From assembly GCA_014801585.1 (NCBI GenBank), contig JAAVDX010000001.1:65991-106964 (forward strand): DNA of 40,974 bases, in the 5' to 3' direction. Positions within the stretch are counted from its first letter, which is position 1; each line of letters begins with the position of its first letter. This DNA comes from Bacteroides sp. GTDB lineage: Bacteria; Bacteroidota; Bacteroidia; Bacteroidales; Muribaculaceae. The notes beneath the pieces were generated by a model that worked only from the letters and a program-made list of their open reading frames with translations, had not been told where the DNA came from and did not search any database. The position numbers and the translations under genes are program-made. Positions 7,082 to 15,207 of the stretch are shown in pieces.

Positions 7082-9841
7082 ATGAATCTTAAAAATTCTC
7101 TTCTGTTAGTTGCTGTTTCCGCTACGTCTCTCTTTTCCCGTGCGGATGTTAGTGGCACCTGGGTCAATCACCCCGCTCTCGACATCTATTCCTATCTTTA
7201 TGGATCTGCGAATGTCAGCGGCTACAACCAGGTCACCAATAACGTTCAGAAGCTCATTGAAGGTGAACGCTACGTTTACGCCCTTATATCCGGCGGTCTA
7301 TACGAAAACCCCCAAACTATTACCCCCTATTCTCAGGTTCCGTTCTTCGTTGGCCGGATCGACAAGTCCGACCCCGATGCAAGAATGGAGGCTCTCGCCT
7401 CTTCTTTGCCCCTCAGCGGTCTGGGAGTGACAGCTATTGAATATTCTCAGTCTGAAAAGTGTCTTGCCCTCGCCTATGATAATGGGTGTTTCGATCTCAT
7501 CTACGACGATGGCCGAATCTTTTCTAATGAAGATCTGAAAAATTTTAAGCAGCCGGGTGGCACAAAAATGAGGAGCATCTCTTTTTCTGCCGACGGCCGC
7601 CAAGCTGTGATCGCCACTGATTATGGCATCATTGTCAGCGACTTGAAGTCCGCTGAAATCTCTAATCTCTATAATTTCTCGAAGAAGGTCGATTTTGCAA
7701 ATATTCTTAATGGCTACATGATTCTCTCTGTCGATGGAGTCTTACGCACTTTCCCTGTCGACAAGGCTCCCGTATCATTGAATGATACTGCCATTCTCCG
7801 ATCTTCCACAGCCTCTGCCCCTGCAGGTATCCTTTCCGACGATGCCATAAAATCCGATTTTGGCCTTTATCCCGTAAGTGAGAATGCTCTGATTTTTGTT
7901 GGTCCGGCGCTCGCCGCCAAGACTACCGGGTTCTCCGTCAATCTCCTGACTCTCCCCGGGAATCCTCTTGAGGAGGAAGCACGTGTGACCAATATTTGCT
8001 CGACTTCAGCAAATTATAGATATCTGGGCGCCGATTCTCTGGTGGCTCCCGGCTTCTGCAACCTCCCCGTCATCTCCCCCACCCGCGATGGTATAATGGC
8101 TCATAATGAAGCCAACATCTATCTCATCAACGCCCGTGGTAAATCTATCGATTTCTCGCAGGCTAATGCCGAAAAGAATTACGTCAATGAAGTCCTGACC
8201 ACTATCCGGAAGGATCAGGTCGCCGCCCCCGATCAGCAGGCCGGCCCTGAAAGATGGAAAGTTTTCGCTACTTTCGATGGTGATAAGTTCTGGGTATTTC
8301 GCCCCCGTCACGGCTTCCAGCTTCGTAGCCGCGAAGGTATCGGAAACAACGCCAAATGGTCCGATGCCGGTGAAATCGTTGAATTAAACGCTCTCGCAGC
8401 CGGTATGCCCAGATATCTCTATTATTCCGAGAAATATGGATTAATCGCAAGAAGTGACGGCCGAAATCATCATTTCACCGACGACTATTGCCAGAACGAT
8501 GGCCTTTCTTCCTTCAAAAATGGTGAATGGACAATCCATACTCTTGCCAAGACCAACATGACTCCCGGTTGGATGATCCGCCCCAATGTAATCACCCAGA
8601 CTTACACCCATGGAGCATGCCCCGACCCCGTCTTGCAGGATTACGTCTACACTCGCGGCGAAATCACCGGGATCCGCCGACAGAATCTCGCCGACCCGTC
8701 CGACGTCTTGTTGATGACCCGTTCCAATTATTCCCCTACCAATCCTAACCGTGCTTCGGTATGCGCCCCACAGACCGGTTCTATATATACGGGGCTTACG
8801 GCTTTCTCGGAGTTCGATTTTGATAACGACGGTACTCTCTGGACCGCTTTTGACCGACTCGTGCAACCCGCTTTCCCCGATCTTCATGCCGAACTCTGGT
8901 ATTGGACGGCCGATGACCGACGTAATGTTGTGAAGGGTGTCGACTACGATGCCCATCCCATGAAGATTATCAATATTCCGGGCATCAATCCCCCCATGCA
9001 CGGCTACGTCCATGCCGCCAAAATGGAGAAGAATAAGAATATCATCGCCCATCTCGCTGATAACACTTGGTATGATTCTTACTTCTACGACCATAACGGC
9101 ACTCTCGAGGATACCTCCGACGATAAATGGGCCGTTCTCAAAGATGCCATCGATCAGAATGGCGATAGCGTCGAGCTCTTCGAATGGCCCTACGGTTTCA
9201 TCGAAGACCCCTACGACGGTGCCTTCATCATCGGATCTCAGTCGGGCGTATTCGTGACTTCCCGCGAGGAGCTCTTCAACTCCGCCAAACCTCGCATATC
9301 ATGGCTCCAGCCAATCCGCGAATCCGATGGCGCTTGCATCAATAATTTCGGCTCTGCCGCCGACAATGGCCCCGTCGGTATGACTGTCGATGCCGAGGGC
9401 CGGAAGTGGTTCGTCTTCGGCAACGGTCAGATCGCTTGCCTTTCCCCCGACCGCTCTAAGATCATCGCTGAGTTCGACCCCCTCAACTCCCCGATACCCA
9501 ACACTACCTATCTGAGTGCCCTCTACAACCCGGAGACTAATTCCATATTCTTCGGTTCTTACTATGGCCTTACGGAGTTCTGCCTCGATGGGTCCGGCAA
9601 TCCCTCTGTCGTCGAAAATCCAATGGCCTCTCCCCGTATCGCTGATGCCGCCTACAGCGGTTATATCAACCTGTCCGGTCTGAAAGATTCTAACTCTTAT
9701 TCTCTTACCGCATCCGACGGCTCTGTTCTCGATCTCCCGGCTCCTCGGGAAGGTAAAATTCAGATCAACCCCAGACTCTATCCCAACGGCACTTATTTCA
9801 TTTCCGGTTTCCCGAAGGCCGAATTCATTATCAATTATTAA
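7082..9841 (+). CDS. PorZ-like secreted beta-propeller protein (type IX secretion related)
   Basis: About 919 residues with a signal peptide (MNLKNSLLLVAVSATSLFSR, then ADVSGTW). I chose the ATG at 7082 because the signal peptide starts there; an in-frame ATG at 7061 would add seven polar/hydrophobic residues in front. The N-terminal region (GTW-xH, YALISGGLYE, VTAIEYSQSEKCLALAYDNG, then CFDLIYDDG, then VIATDYGIIVSDL) follows the pattern of the first propeller of PorZ. A second propeller occupies roughly residues 400-830. The last 80 residues, with GYINLSGLKDSNSYSLTASDG, resemble the small C-terminal beta domain of PorZ/T9SS cargo. PorZ (about 780 residues in Porphyromonas) sits on the cell surface, binds A-LPS and supplies the PorU sortase. 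The neighbours here are envelope-modifying genes. A two-component-regulator-type propeller of other function remains possible. Confidence 0.6.
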   Translation: MNLKNSLLLVAVSATSLFSRADVSGTWVNHPALDIYSYLYGSANVSGYNQVTNNVQKLIEGERYVYALISGGLYENPQTITPYSQVPFFVGRIDKSDPDARMEALASSLPLSGLGVTAIEYSQSEKCLALAYDNGCFDLIYDDGRIFSNEDLKNFKQPGGTKMRSISFSADGRQAVIATDYGIIVSDLKSAEISNLYNFSKKVDFANILNGYMILSVDGVLRTFPVDKAPVSLNDTAILRSSTASAPAGILSDDAIKSDFGLYPVSENALIFVGPALAAKTTGFSVNLLTLPGNPLEEEARVTNICSTSANYRYLGADSLVAPGFCNLPVISPTRDGIMAHNEANIYLINARGKSIDFSQANAEKNYVNEVLTTIRKDQVAAPDQQAGPERWKVFATFDGDKFWVFRPRHGFQLRSREGIGNNAKWSDAGEIVELNALAAGMPRYLYYSEKYGLIARSDGRNHHFTDDYCQNDGLSSFKNGEWTIHTLAKTNMTPGWMIRPNVITQTYTHGACPDPVLQDYVYTRGEITGIRRQNLADPSDVLLMTRSNYSPTNPNRASVCAPQTGSIYTGLTAFSEFDFDNDGTLWTAFDRLVQPAFPDLHAELWYWTADDRRNVVKGVDYDAHPMKIINIPGINPPMHGYVHAAKMEKNKNIIAHLADNTWYDSYFYDHNGTLEDTSDDKWAVLKDAIDQNGDSVELFEWPYGFIEDPYDGAFIIGSQSGVFVTSREELFNSAKPRISWLQPIRESDGACINNFGSAADNGPVGMTVDAEGRKWFVFGNGQIACLSPDRSKIIAEFDPLNSPIPNTTYLSALYNPETNSIFFGSYYGLTEFCLDGSGNPSVVENPMASPRIADAAYSGYINLSGLKDSNSYSLTASDGSVLDLPAPREGKIQINPRLYPNGTYFISGFPKAEFIINY

Positions 9842-9892
9842 GCTTATACCTTATAATGAATCTGTACCCACATTCCGGAAAATAAAATCTCT

Positions 9893-9929
9893 TATCAATG
9901 GTCGGTTCTCTCGGAATCGACCATTGATA
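9893..9929. other. Intergenic 12-bp inverted repeat
   Basis: TATCAATGGTCG (9893-9904) and CGACCATTGATA (9918-9929) are perfect complements separated by 13 nt. No T-run follows on either side, so a classical intrinsic terminator is unlikely. It sits between the PorZ-like gene and the acyltransferase gene and could be an RNA processing hairpin or protein site. Confidence 0.6.
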
Positions 9930-9954
9930 TATAATTCCCCCCAGAAAACCACCT

Positions 9955-11037
9955 ATGCCCGCACCTATGCCCGACAACATGAAGGATTTTTCTCAGAATC
10001 CCTACTATCCGAATATGGATCTCGTGCGCTATGTCCTCGCCATAGGAGTTGTCGTCACCCATTACAATTTTCTGGCCGGACATTCTCTCCCTTTTTTCCT
10101 TTCTCCGTTTCATTGTGTTGGCGCTTTCTTTGCATTAAGTGGTTTTCTGATCTACCCTACTTATCATAAATCCGGCTCGTTTAAGATTTTTCTTCGTAAT
10201 AGGATGAGGCGCATCCTGCCTCCGTATCTGTTCATAATCTTTCTCGCCGCGCTCGGGTTGGTGTTTGTAAGTTCTCTTTCCGCAAGCAGCTATTTCTCTT
10301 CTTCCGAGTTTTGGAAGTATCTGATATTCAATAGTCTCTTCCTCAATTGGCTCCAACCCTCGCTCCCCGGTGTGTTTGAAGGCCCGCAGTTTGCAATCTC
10401 TGCTGTCAATCCTTCTCTCTGGACTCTCAAGATTGAATGGTGTCTCTATCTTTCCGTCCCGATCGTCCTGACTGTCATGCGCCGGTTCCGATTTAATGAA
10501 ACTCGTTTCCTGATTGCGATCATTTTGCTCTCCATTATTTTCCGGCTGGCAATGATGATGCTTTGCATGAACTCCGGCAATCTGATCTATTACACACTCT
10601 CTCAGCAGTTCTTCGGTCAGGTTTCCTATTTCTATTCCGGTGCCCTCATTTATATCTACAGATCCCTTTTCATCAGGCATCTTGGCAAGTTTATTCTCGC
10701 AGGATGTATTCTGACCATAATTTCAACTCAGCTCAAGCCTTACGGTGAGATCTTACTGACCCCCGTCGCACTAAGTTGTGCCACTCTCGGTTTCTCTCTG
10801 ATTCCGAAATCCCTCAATCTCCTCCGACATAAAAACAACGTCTCCTATCAGATCTATCTCTACCACGCGCCTCTGATCCAACTCTCTGTATTCCTCGGTT
10901 GGAATACCGCTCCCGCCCTCATATCCTTCCCTCTCGTCATCTTGCTGACATTAGCCCTGTCTATAATACAGCACCGTATCCACCTACGTTTTAATATCTC
11001 TCACCTGAATATATGGCGCAGATTATCGGAAAAGTAA
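9955..11037 (+). CDS. Acyltransferase-3 family membrane protein (OafA/YrhL-like)
   Basis: A polytopic membrane protein of about 360 residues with about ten hydrophobic segments. The N-terminal NMDLVRYVLAIGVVVTHYNF carries the R-x10-H signature of acyltransferase-3 proteins, followed by GAFFALSGFLIYPTYHKSG and LRNRMRRILPPYLFIIF, both standard for the family. SLWTLKIEWCLYLSVPIVL in the middle is the conserved W-L-E-x-xFY-like stretch. Members O-acylate sugars of LPS, capsule or peptidoglycan using a cytoplasmic acyl donor. Three ATG codons are possible (9955, 9967, 9979); none has a clear ribosome site. The stop overlaps the next gene by one base (TAATG), so the two are coupled and may modify the same surface molecule. 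Confidence 0.88.
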   Translation: MPAPMPDNMKDFSQNPYYPNMDLVRYVLAIGVVVTHYNFLAGHSLPFFLSPFHCVGAFFALSGFLIYPTYHKSGSFKIFLRNRMRRILPPYLFIIFLAALGLVFVSSLSASSYFSSSEFWKYLIFNSLFLNWLQPSLPGVFEGPQFAISAVNPSLWTLKIEWCLYLSVPIVLTVMRRFRFNETRFLIAIILLSIIFRLAMMMLCMNSGNLIYYTLSQQFFGQVSYFYSGALIYIYRSLFIRHLGKFILAGCILTIISTQLKPYGEILLTPVALSCATLGFSLIPKSLNLLRHKNNVSYQIYLYHAPLIQLSVFLGWNTAPALISFPLVILLTLALSIIQHRIHLRFNISHLNIWRRLSEK

Positions 11038-12818
11038 TGTCTAAGGGTTCTTTCTCTGCCTTCACCCACGCAGTCCCCGTAATACACGGAGTCCTCGATT
11101 TCCTCTGCCGGAATTTCTGGGCCTTGTGCTTCTACGACCTCCTCCTCGGCTTCGTAGGTTATTTCTGGGTGTCCCCCGGAGGCAGTATCGAGTTCTTTTT
11201 CAATCGCATCCCGAAGGGAATTATAGGAGCCTTTTCCTCAGCCTCAATCCTGATGATTATCCGGGGATTGCTTCTCCTCGGCAACCACGGATGGGGCAGA
11301 TTCTCCGCCGCTTTGCTGACAAGCTTCGCTTTCCTCATATCCTCTGCCGAATTATGGGTGTTGTTCATGTTCCGGTGCCGACTTTCTGATCGCATCCTGC
11401 GCCTGTTTCTCGACACCGACCTCCGGGAAGCCTCCGGTTTCCTCTCGGAATATTTCTTCAATCTGCGAAGCATTGGAGTCTTCGTCGGTTTCCTTCTGTT
11501 CTCTATTCTCTGCCATGACCTCTTCCGACGCGCATGGATGAGACTTATCACCTTTGCCGACGCTCGCTCCCGACGTTTTCACGGAATATTTCGGAGCATT
11601 GTCCTCATTATTTTCCTTCTCGGAAATTACGCTTCTTATAAGTTGGATGCTATCTCTTTCAATCGCGATGATTCCATTTCTCGCCTGATTAAGGTCTGGA
11701 GCGTTCAGAGGAAAGTGAATGATCGAATCAGATCAATGGAAGAGGCTATACCTCTGGCCGACGGCGCGGTAAGCCCCTCCTCTCTCCCGCCCGACAGAAT
11801 CATCTGGATTCTCGGAGAATCCGATAATAAGCATCATTCTCAACTTTATGGCTATCCTCTCCCTACCACTCCTAATCTTTTGAAGGAATTTGAGAATGGT
11901 GATTTAATCTGCTTCTCGGATGTAATATGCTATTTCCCCTGGACGATCGAGATGATGGATCTCCTATTCTCGCCCGCCGATGTAAAGGTTGCCCGATCCG
12001 ACAATCCCGCTACCCCGTTACTGCCCATGTTATTTAGAAAGGCCGGTTATCAGGTCCGGCTGTTCGACAATCAGTCTACTCTTTTGAGACTCGGTCCCCT
12101 CGGAGGCGATATCGGCGGTGGCACTATCATGAATTCCCGGAAATTGAGCAGTGCGAATTTCGACTATCGCAACGATTATATGGAATTTTTCGATAGCGAT
12201 TTGCTGAAGAAGGAGTGGCCTCACCTCTCCAATCCTTCTTACCCTTCTCTCGACATTATCCATCTCATCGGAATGCATTTCCCCTCTAAAAACCGCTATC
12301 CCGAAGATTTCCGGTTCTTCACCCCGGGTCATTATCGCGACAGTAAGAATCTCTCTGATTATGAACTCGGTAGAATTGCCGACTACGACAATGCCCTCCG
12401 CTATGTAGATAGTGAATTGAAGATGATCTTCGATCTCGTGCGCGACGAGGATGCAATAGTCATCTATCTCCCCGATCATGGAGAATTGGTCTACGATATT
12501 GACTCGCGTTCCGGAAGAAGTTTTACTTTAGACCCTCATCCCGACCCTGCGATTTCTACCTTCTATGTAGAAATCCCCATGTATATCTTCACCACCACGC
12601 GCTTCCGCTCGCTCCATCCCGATTTATACTCCCGACTGGTAGCCGCGAAGGATGAAAAGTTCTCCTCCGCTTGGTTCAGCCATTTCTTGCTTGATATCGC
12701 CGCTATCGAAAGCCGTTTCCGACGCCCTGACCTCTCCCCCGTCTCTCCGCAATGGGCCGCTCCGACTCGCCCCATTTGGTGTGCCGACGATTACGACGCA
12801 TGGAAACTCCCCCGTTAA
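11037..12818 (+). CDS. Phosphoethanolamine-transferase-like membrane sulfatase-fold protein
   Basis: About 593 residues: five hydrophobic segments in the first 200 residues and then a periplasmic alkaline-phosphatase/sulfatase-fold domain. Key motifs are WILGESDNKHHSQLYGYPLP (metal ligand E261), CYFPWTIEMMDLLFSP (T303 sits where the nucleophile threonine of EptA enzymes lies), a LIGMHFPSKNRYP stretch that fits the family's G-S-H-x-x-Y-xRYP block, and YLPDHGE near 480 with the metal-binding D-H. EptA/LptA-type enzymes move phosphoethanolamine from phosphatidylethanolamine to lipid A or glycans. The ATG at 11037 forms a TAATG coupling with the acyltransferase gene. The in-frame ATG at 11013 would overlap that gene by 25 bp and is less likely. 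The acceptor is unknown. Confidence 0.82.
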   Translation: MSKGSFSAFTHAVPVIHGVLDFLCRNFWALCFYDLLLGFVGYFWVSPGGSIEFFFNRIPKGIIGAFSSASILMIIRGLLLLGNHGWGRFSAALLTSFAFLISSAELWVLFMFRCRLSDRILRLFLDTDLREASGFLSEYFFNLRSIGVFVGFLLFSILCHDLFRRAWMRLITFADARSRRFHGIFRSIVLIIFLLGNYASYKLDAISFNRDDSISRLIKVWSVQRKVNDRIRSMEEAIPLADGAVSPSSLPPDRIIWILGESDNKHHSQLYGYPLPTTPNLLKEFENGDLICFSDVICYFPWTIEMMDLLFSPADVKVARSDNPATPLLPMLFRKAGYQVRLFDNQSTLLRLGPLGGDIGGGTIMNSRKLSSANFDYRNDYMEFFDSDLLKKEWPHLSNPSYPSLDIIHLIGMHFPSKNRYPEDFRFFTPGHYRDSKNLSDYELGRIADYDNALRYVDSELKMIFDLVRDEDAIVIYLPDHGELVYDIDSRSGRSFTLDPHPDPAISTFYVEIPMYIFTTTRFRSLHPDLYSRLVAAKDEKFSSAWFSHFLLDIAAIESRFRRPDLSPVSPQWAAPTRPIWCADDYDAWKLPR

Positions 12819-12823
12819 CACTC

Positions 12824-13096
12824 TCTATTTTGCATATTTGCAGATTAAATTAAAAGCACGTTGAAACTCCCGAACTCCCGGGGGGCGCCAATCCGCAACA
12901 GCGAAGCGAAGCGCCGCTCACCTCCCATCCGCACCCTTAACCCCGAACCAAACCAAATCAAAAAAATAAAAAAATCCGCACTAATCCGCACCCCCCGGCT
13001 ATCGGGGCAAAGCCCCGATCCGGATCCGCGTTAGAAAAAAAATCAAAACCCATCCAAAAAACAAAGGATTACATCTATTTTGCATATATGTAGATT
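12824..13096 (+). repeat. Pair of 23-bp direct repeats flanking a 227-bp cassette
   Basis: The sequences at 12824-12846 and 13074-13096 match at 21 of 23 positions (both begin TCTATTTTGCATAT and end AGATT). Only the right copy runs into a working promoter (TAACTTTG at 13103). Between them lies the GC-rich compound repeat. The layout suggests insertion or duplication that split or copied the -33 region of the promoter. Confidence 0.75.
12890..13032. repeat. Compound dispersed repeat, copy A
   Basis: Two blocks rich in ATCCGCAC: block 1 at 12890-12936 and block 2 at 12973-13032. Block 2 contains ATCGGGGCAAAGCCCCGAT, an eight-base perfect hairpin, and ends CCGGATCCGCGTT. Both blocks recur in the same order at 22934-23096 with roughly 80-85% identity. 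On the minus strand block 2 is a hairpin followed by a T-run. Confidence 0.75.
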
Positions 13097-13110
13097 TTTT
13101 GCTAACTTTG
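13079..13110 (+). promoter_or_regulatory. Bacteroidetes-type promoter of the CapD-like gene
   Basis: TTTG at 13079-13082, a 20-bp spacer, then TAACTTTG at 13103-13110. This is a near-ideal match to the Bacteroidetes -33/-7 consensus. It would start transcription near 13117, leaving a leader of about 110 nt before the ATG at 13229. Confidence 0.75.
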
Positions 13111-13228
13111 CATGACTCATCTTTCTGTCGGAAAGATCCTTTCTCTGGCTCTGCCTTCTTTCCGACGTCGGAGCGTACCCCTCCGGATACCACTCGACTT
13201 TATCTTTCTGATATTCCTGATTTAAAAT

Positions 13229-15142
13229 ATGTTAAATTTTTCCACCGACAACTACCTCAGATCGACAATTGTCTTGACAATCGACACAATCACTTCCATG
13301 ATTGCGTCCGGTCTCGTCATCCTATTCATCCATCTCCTCGGAGCCTCTGCAATCCTCACTAATGGCTTTATCCTCACTTGGCTCCTGATTGCTCTCATCG
13401 GTTCGATTTTCGGTTTCATCGTCACAAGTTCCTACAAACTTGTCATCCGTTTCTCAACTCTCCGCGACCTCGCACGTATCTGCATGGCTACCGGTATTAA
13501 GGAAATTATTCTCCTTATGGGTATCTCCCTATTCGAACCATGGCTCACCGCTCGAATCGGCATGATTCTCATTTTTTCCGATTTCCTTATCGCTATCGCC
13601 GGACTCCTCCTCACCCGTGTTATCATGCTGACCGTATATTGGCTCTCAAAACGCGGATCATCTTCCGATGGGAAAAAGCGTATCCTCGTCTACGGTATCG
13701 GTGATAAATCCGTCGCTGCCCTCACCCGCCTCCGTTTCTCTACCCACTATTCCGTTGAAGGTTTCATCGTCACCGGTGATAGCACCGAACTCAATAAGAA
13801 TCTCGTCATGGGCAAACCGGTATATCACTTTAAAGATTCCGCCGATCTTGTCCGTATCCGCGAACACAATAATATCGAAGGAATCCTTTTCGCCTATCTC
13901 CCCGATGCCCGCGAAGAGAAAAACGGCCTTATACCTGCCTGCTTGAGTCTGGGAATCAAGACCTATCTCGCTCCAAGCATCGATGAAATTAAGGATGGCA
14001 AGTTCAATTCCGGATCTATCCGAAATATCAAAATCGAAGATCTCCTCGGCCGCCCCGAAATTGAAATCAACATGTCCGAGATCCGCAACATGATGAGCGG
14101 TAAGACGGTCCTCGTGACCGGTGCCGCCGGATCCATCGGTTCCGAACTCTGCCGCCAGCTCGCCACTCTCGGCGTGAAACATCTTCTTATGTTCGATAAT
14201 GCAGAGACTCCTCTCCACAACGTCCGACTGGAATTCGAAGAGAAGTATCCGAGTCTCTATTTCTCTCCAATCATTGGAGATGTCCGCAATCAGGAGCGCC
14301 TCGACCATGTCTTCAAGAAGTATCGTCCCGAAATTGTTTTCCATGCCGCTGCCTATAAGCATGTCCCGCTAATGGAGGAGAATCCTTGTGAGGCTATCCT
14401 CGCCAATGTTATCGGCTCGCGCAATGTCGCCGATAAATGCGTGGAATATGACGTGGAAAGAATGGTTATGATCTCCACCGACAAAGCCGTCAACCCCACC
14501 AATATCATGGGTTGCACTAAACGTCTGGCTGAAATCTACGTCCAGTCCCTCGGCCTCGCTATCGAAAATGGTTCCATAAAGGGCAAGACCACTTTCGTCA
14601 CAACCCGATTCGGTAATGTCCTCGGTTCCAACGGCTCGGTTATCCCTCGTTTCGCCGACCAGATTGAAAAGGGCGGTCCCATCACTGTCACCCATCCCGA
14701 TATCCGCCGCTTCTTCATGACTATCCCGGAAGCTTGCCGACTCGTCATGGAAGCCGCCACTATGGCCGACGGAACTCAGATCTTCGTCTTCGACATGGGC
14801 GAACCCGTTAAGATCGATGATCTCGCGCGCCGCATGATTTCTCTCGCCGGCTTCCAGCCCGATGTCGATATCGCCATCCAATACACCGGTCTCCGCCCGG
14901 GAGAAAAACTCTACGAAGAGGTTCTGGCTACAAAAGAAAACACTCTCCCCACCGACCACGACCGCATCTATCGCGCAAAAGTAAGAGAGTATGAATATGA
15001 CTCAGCCAACGGCTACGCCTCTCAATTAGAGACCCACGCCCGAGCCGTACAAATCGACGATGCCGTTATCCTGATGAAGAAGGTTGTCCCGGAATTTATC
15101 TCCAAACATTCCATCTTCGAAAAATTCGACAAAAAATCCTAA
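13229..15142 (+). CDS. CapD/FlaA1-like nucleoside-diphosphate-sugar 4,6-dehydratase/epimerase
   Basis: A 637-residue protein of the long, membrane-bound type (WbpM/CapD). The first about 150 residues contain four hydrophobic segments. A first Rossmann-like domain follows (RILVYGIGDKSVAALTRL) and then the catalytic SDR domain with VLVTGAAGSIGSELCRQL at about 292-309 for NAD(P) binding. FHAAAYKHVPLMEENP and STDKAVNPTNIMGCTKRLAE (about 413-432) contain the residues used in place of the classical YxxxK. The C-terminal TGLRPGEKLYEEVL is diagnostic. Family members act on UDP-GlcNAc or related UDP-sugars to start synthesis of deoxy amino sugars for capsule or O-antigen. It has its own promoter and terminator and stands alone. 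Its place next to the sugar genes is consistent with surface glycan synthesis. Confidence 0.93.
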   Translation: MLNFSTDNYLRSTIVLTIDTITSMIASGLVILFIHLLGASAILTNGFILTWLLIALIGSIFGFIVTSSYKLVIRFSTLRDLARICMATGIKEIILLMGISLFEPWLTARIGMILIFSDFLIAIAGLLLTRVIMLTVYWLSKRGSSSDGKKRILVYGIGDKSVAALTRLRFSTHYSVEGFIVTGDSTELNKNLVMGKPVYHFKDSADLVRIREHNNIEGILFAYLPDAREEKNGLIPACLSLGIKTYLAPSIDEIKDGKFNSGSIRNIKIEDLLGRPEIEINMSEIRNMMSGKTVLVTGAAGSIGSELCRQLATLGVKHLLMFDNAETPLHNVRLEFEEKYPSLYFSPIIGDVRNQERLDHVFKKYRPEIVFHAAAYKHVPLMEENPCEAILANVIGSRNVADKCVEYDVERMVMISTDKAVNPTNIMGCTKRLAEIYVQSLGLAIENGSIKGKTTFVTTRFGNVLGSNGSVIPRFADQIEKGGPITVTHPDIRRFFMTIPEACRLVMEAATMADGTQIFVFDMGEPVKIDDLARRMISLAGFQPDVDIAIQYTGLRPGEKLYEEVLATKENTLPTDHDRIYRAKVREYEYDSANGYASQLETHARAVQIDDAVILMKKVVPEFISKHSIFEKFDKKS

Positions 15143-15158
15143 CCCGGATATTTTCATA

Positions 15159-15190
15159 AAGAAAAGGCAAGCAAAAGCTTGCCTTTTCTT
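15159..15190. terminator. Bidirectional intrinsic terminator
   Basis: AAGAAAAGGCAAGC (15159-15172) pairs perfectly with GCTTGCCTTTTCTT (15177-15190) around a 4-nt AAAA loop. U-rich ends occur on both strands, so it can end the CapD-like gene (+) and the portal transcript (-) that stops at 15208. Confidence 0.9.
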
Positions 15191-15207
15191 ATATGCCCCA
15201 AGAAGTA

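Larger units (their letters stand above)
12819..13228. other. Repeat-rich intergenic region before the CapD-like gene
   Basis: A 410-bp gap with no supportable gene. It holds a 23-bp direct repeat pair (12824-12846 and 13074-13096), copy A of a compound dispersed repeat (12890-13032), a perfect inverted repeat around GGGGCAAAGCCCC and a promoter at 13079-13110. A short open frame from a TTG at 13099 overlaps the promoter and is not credible. Confidence 0.75.

Noticed and set aside
13099..13362. Short plus-strand frame before the CapD-like gene
   Set aside because: It would start at a TTG inside the promoter and overlaps the real gene in another frame.
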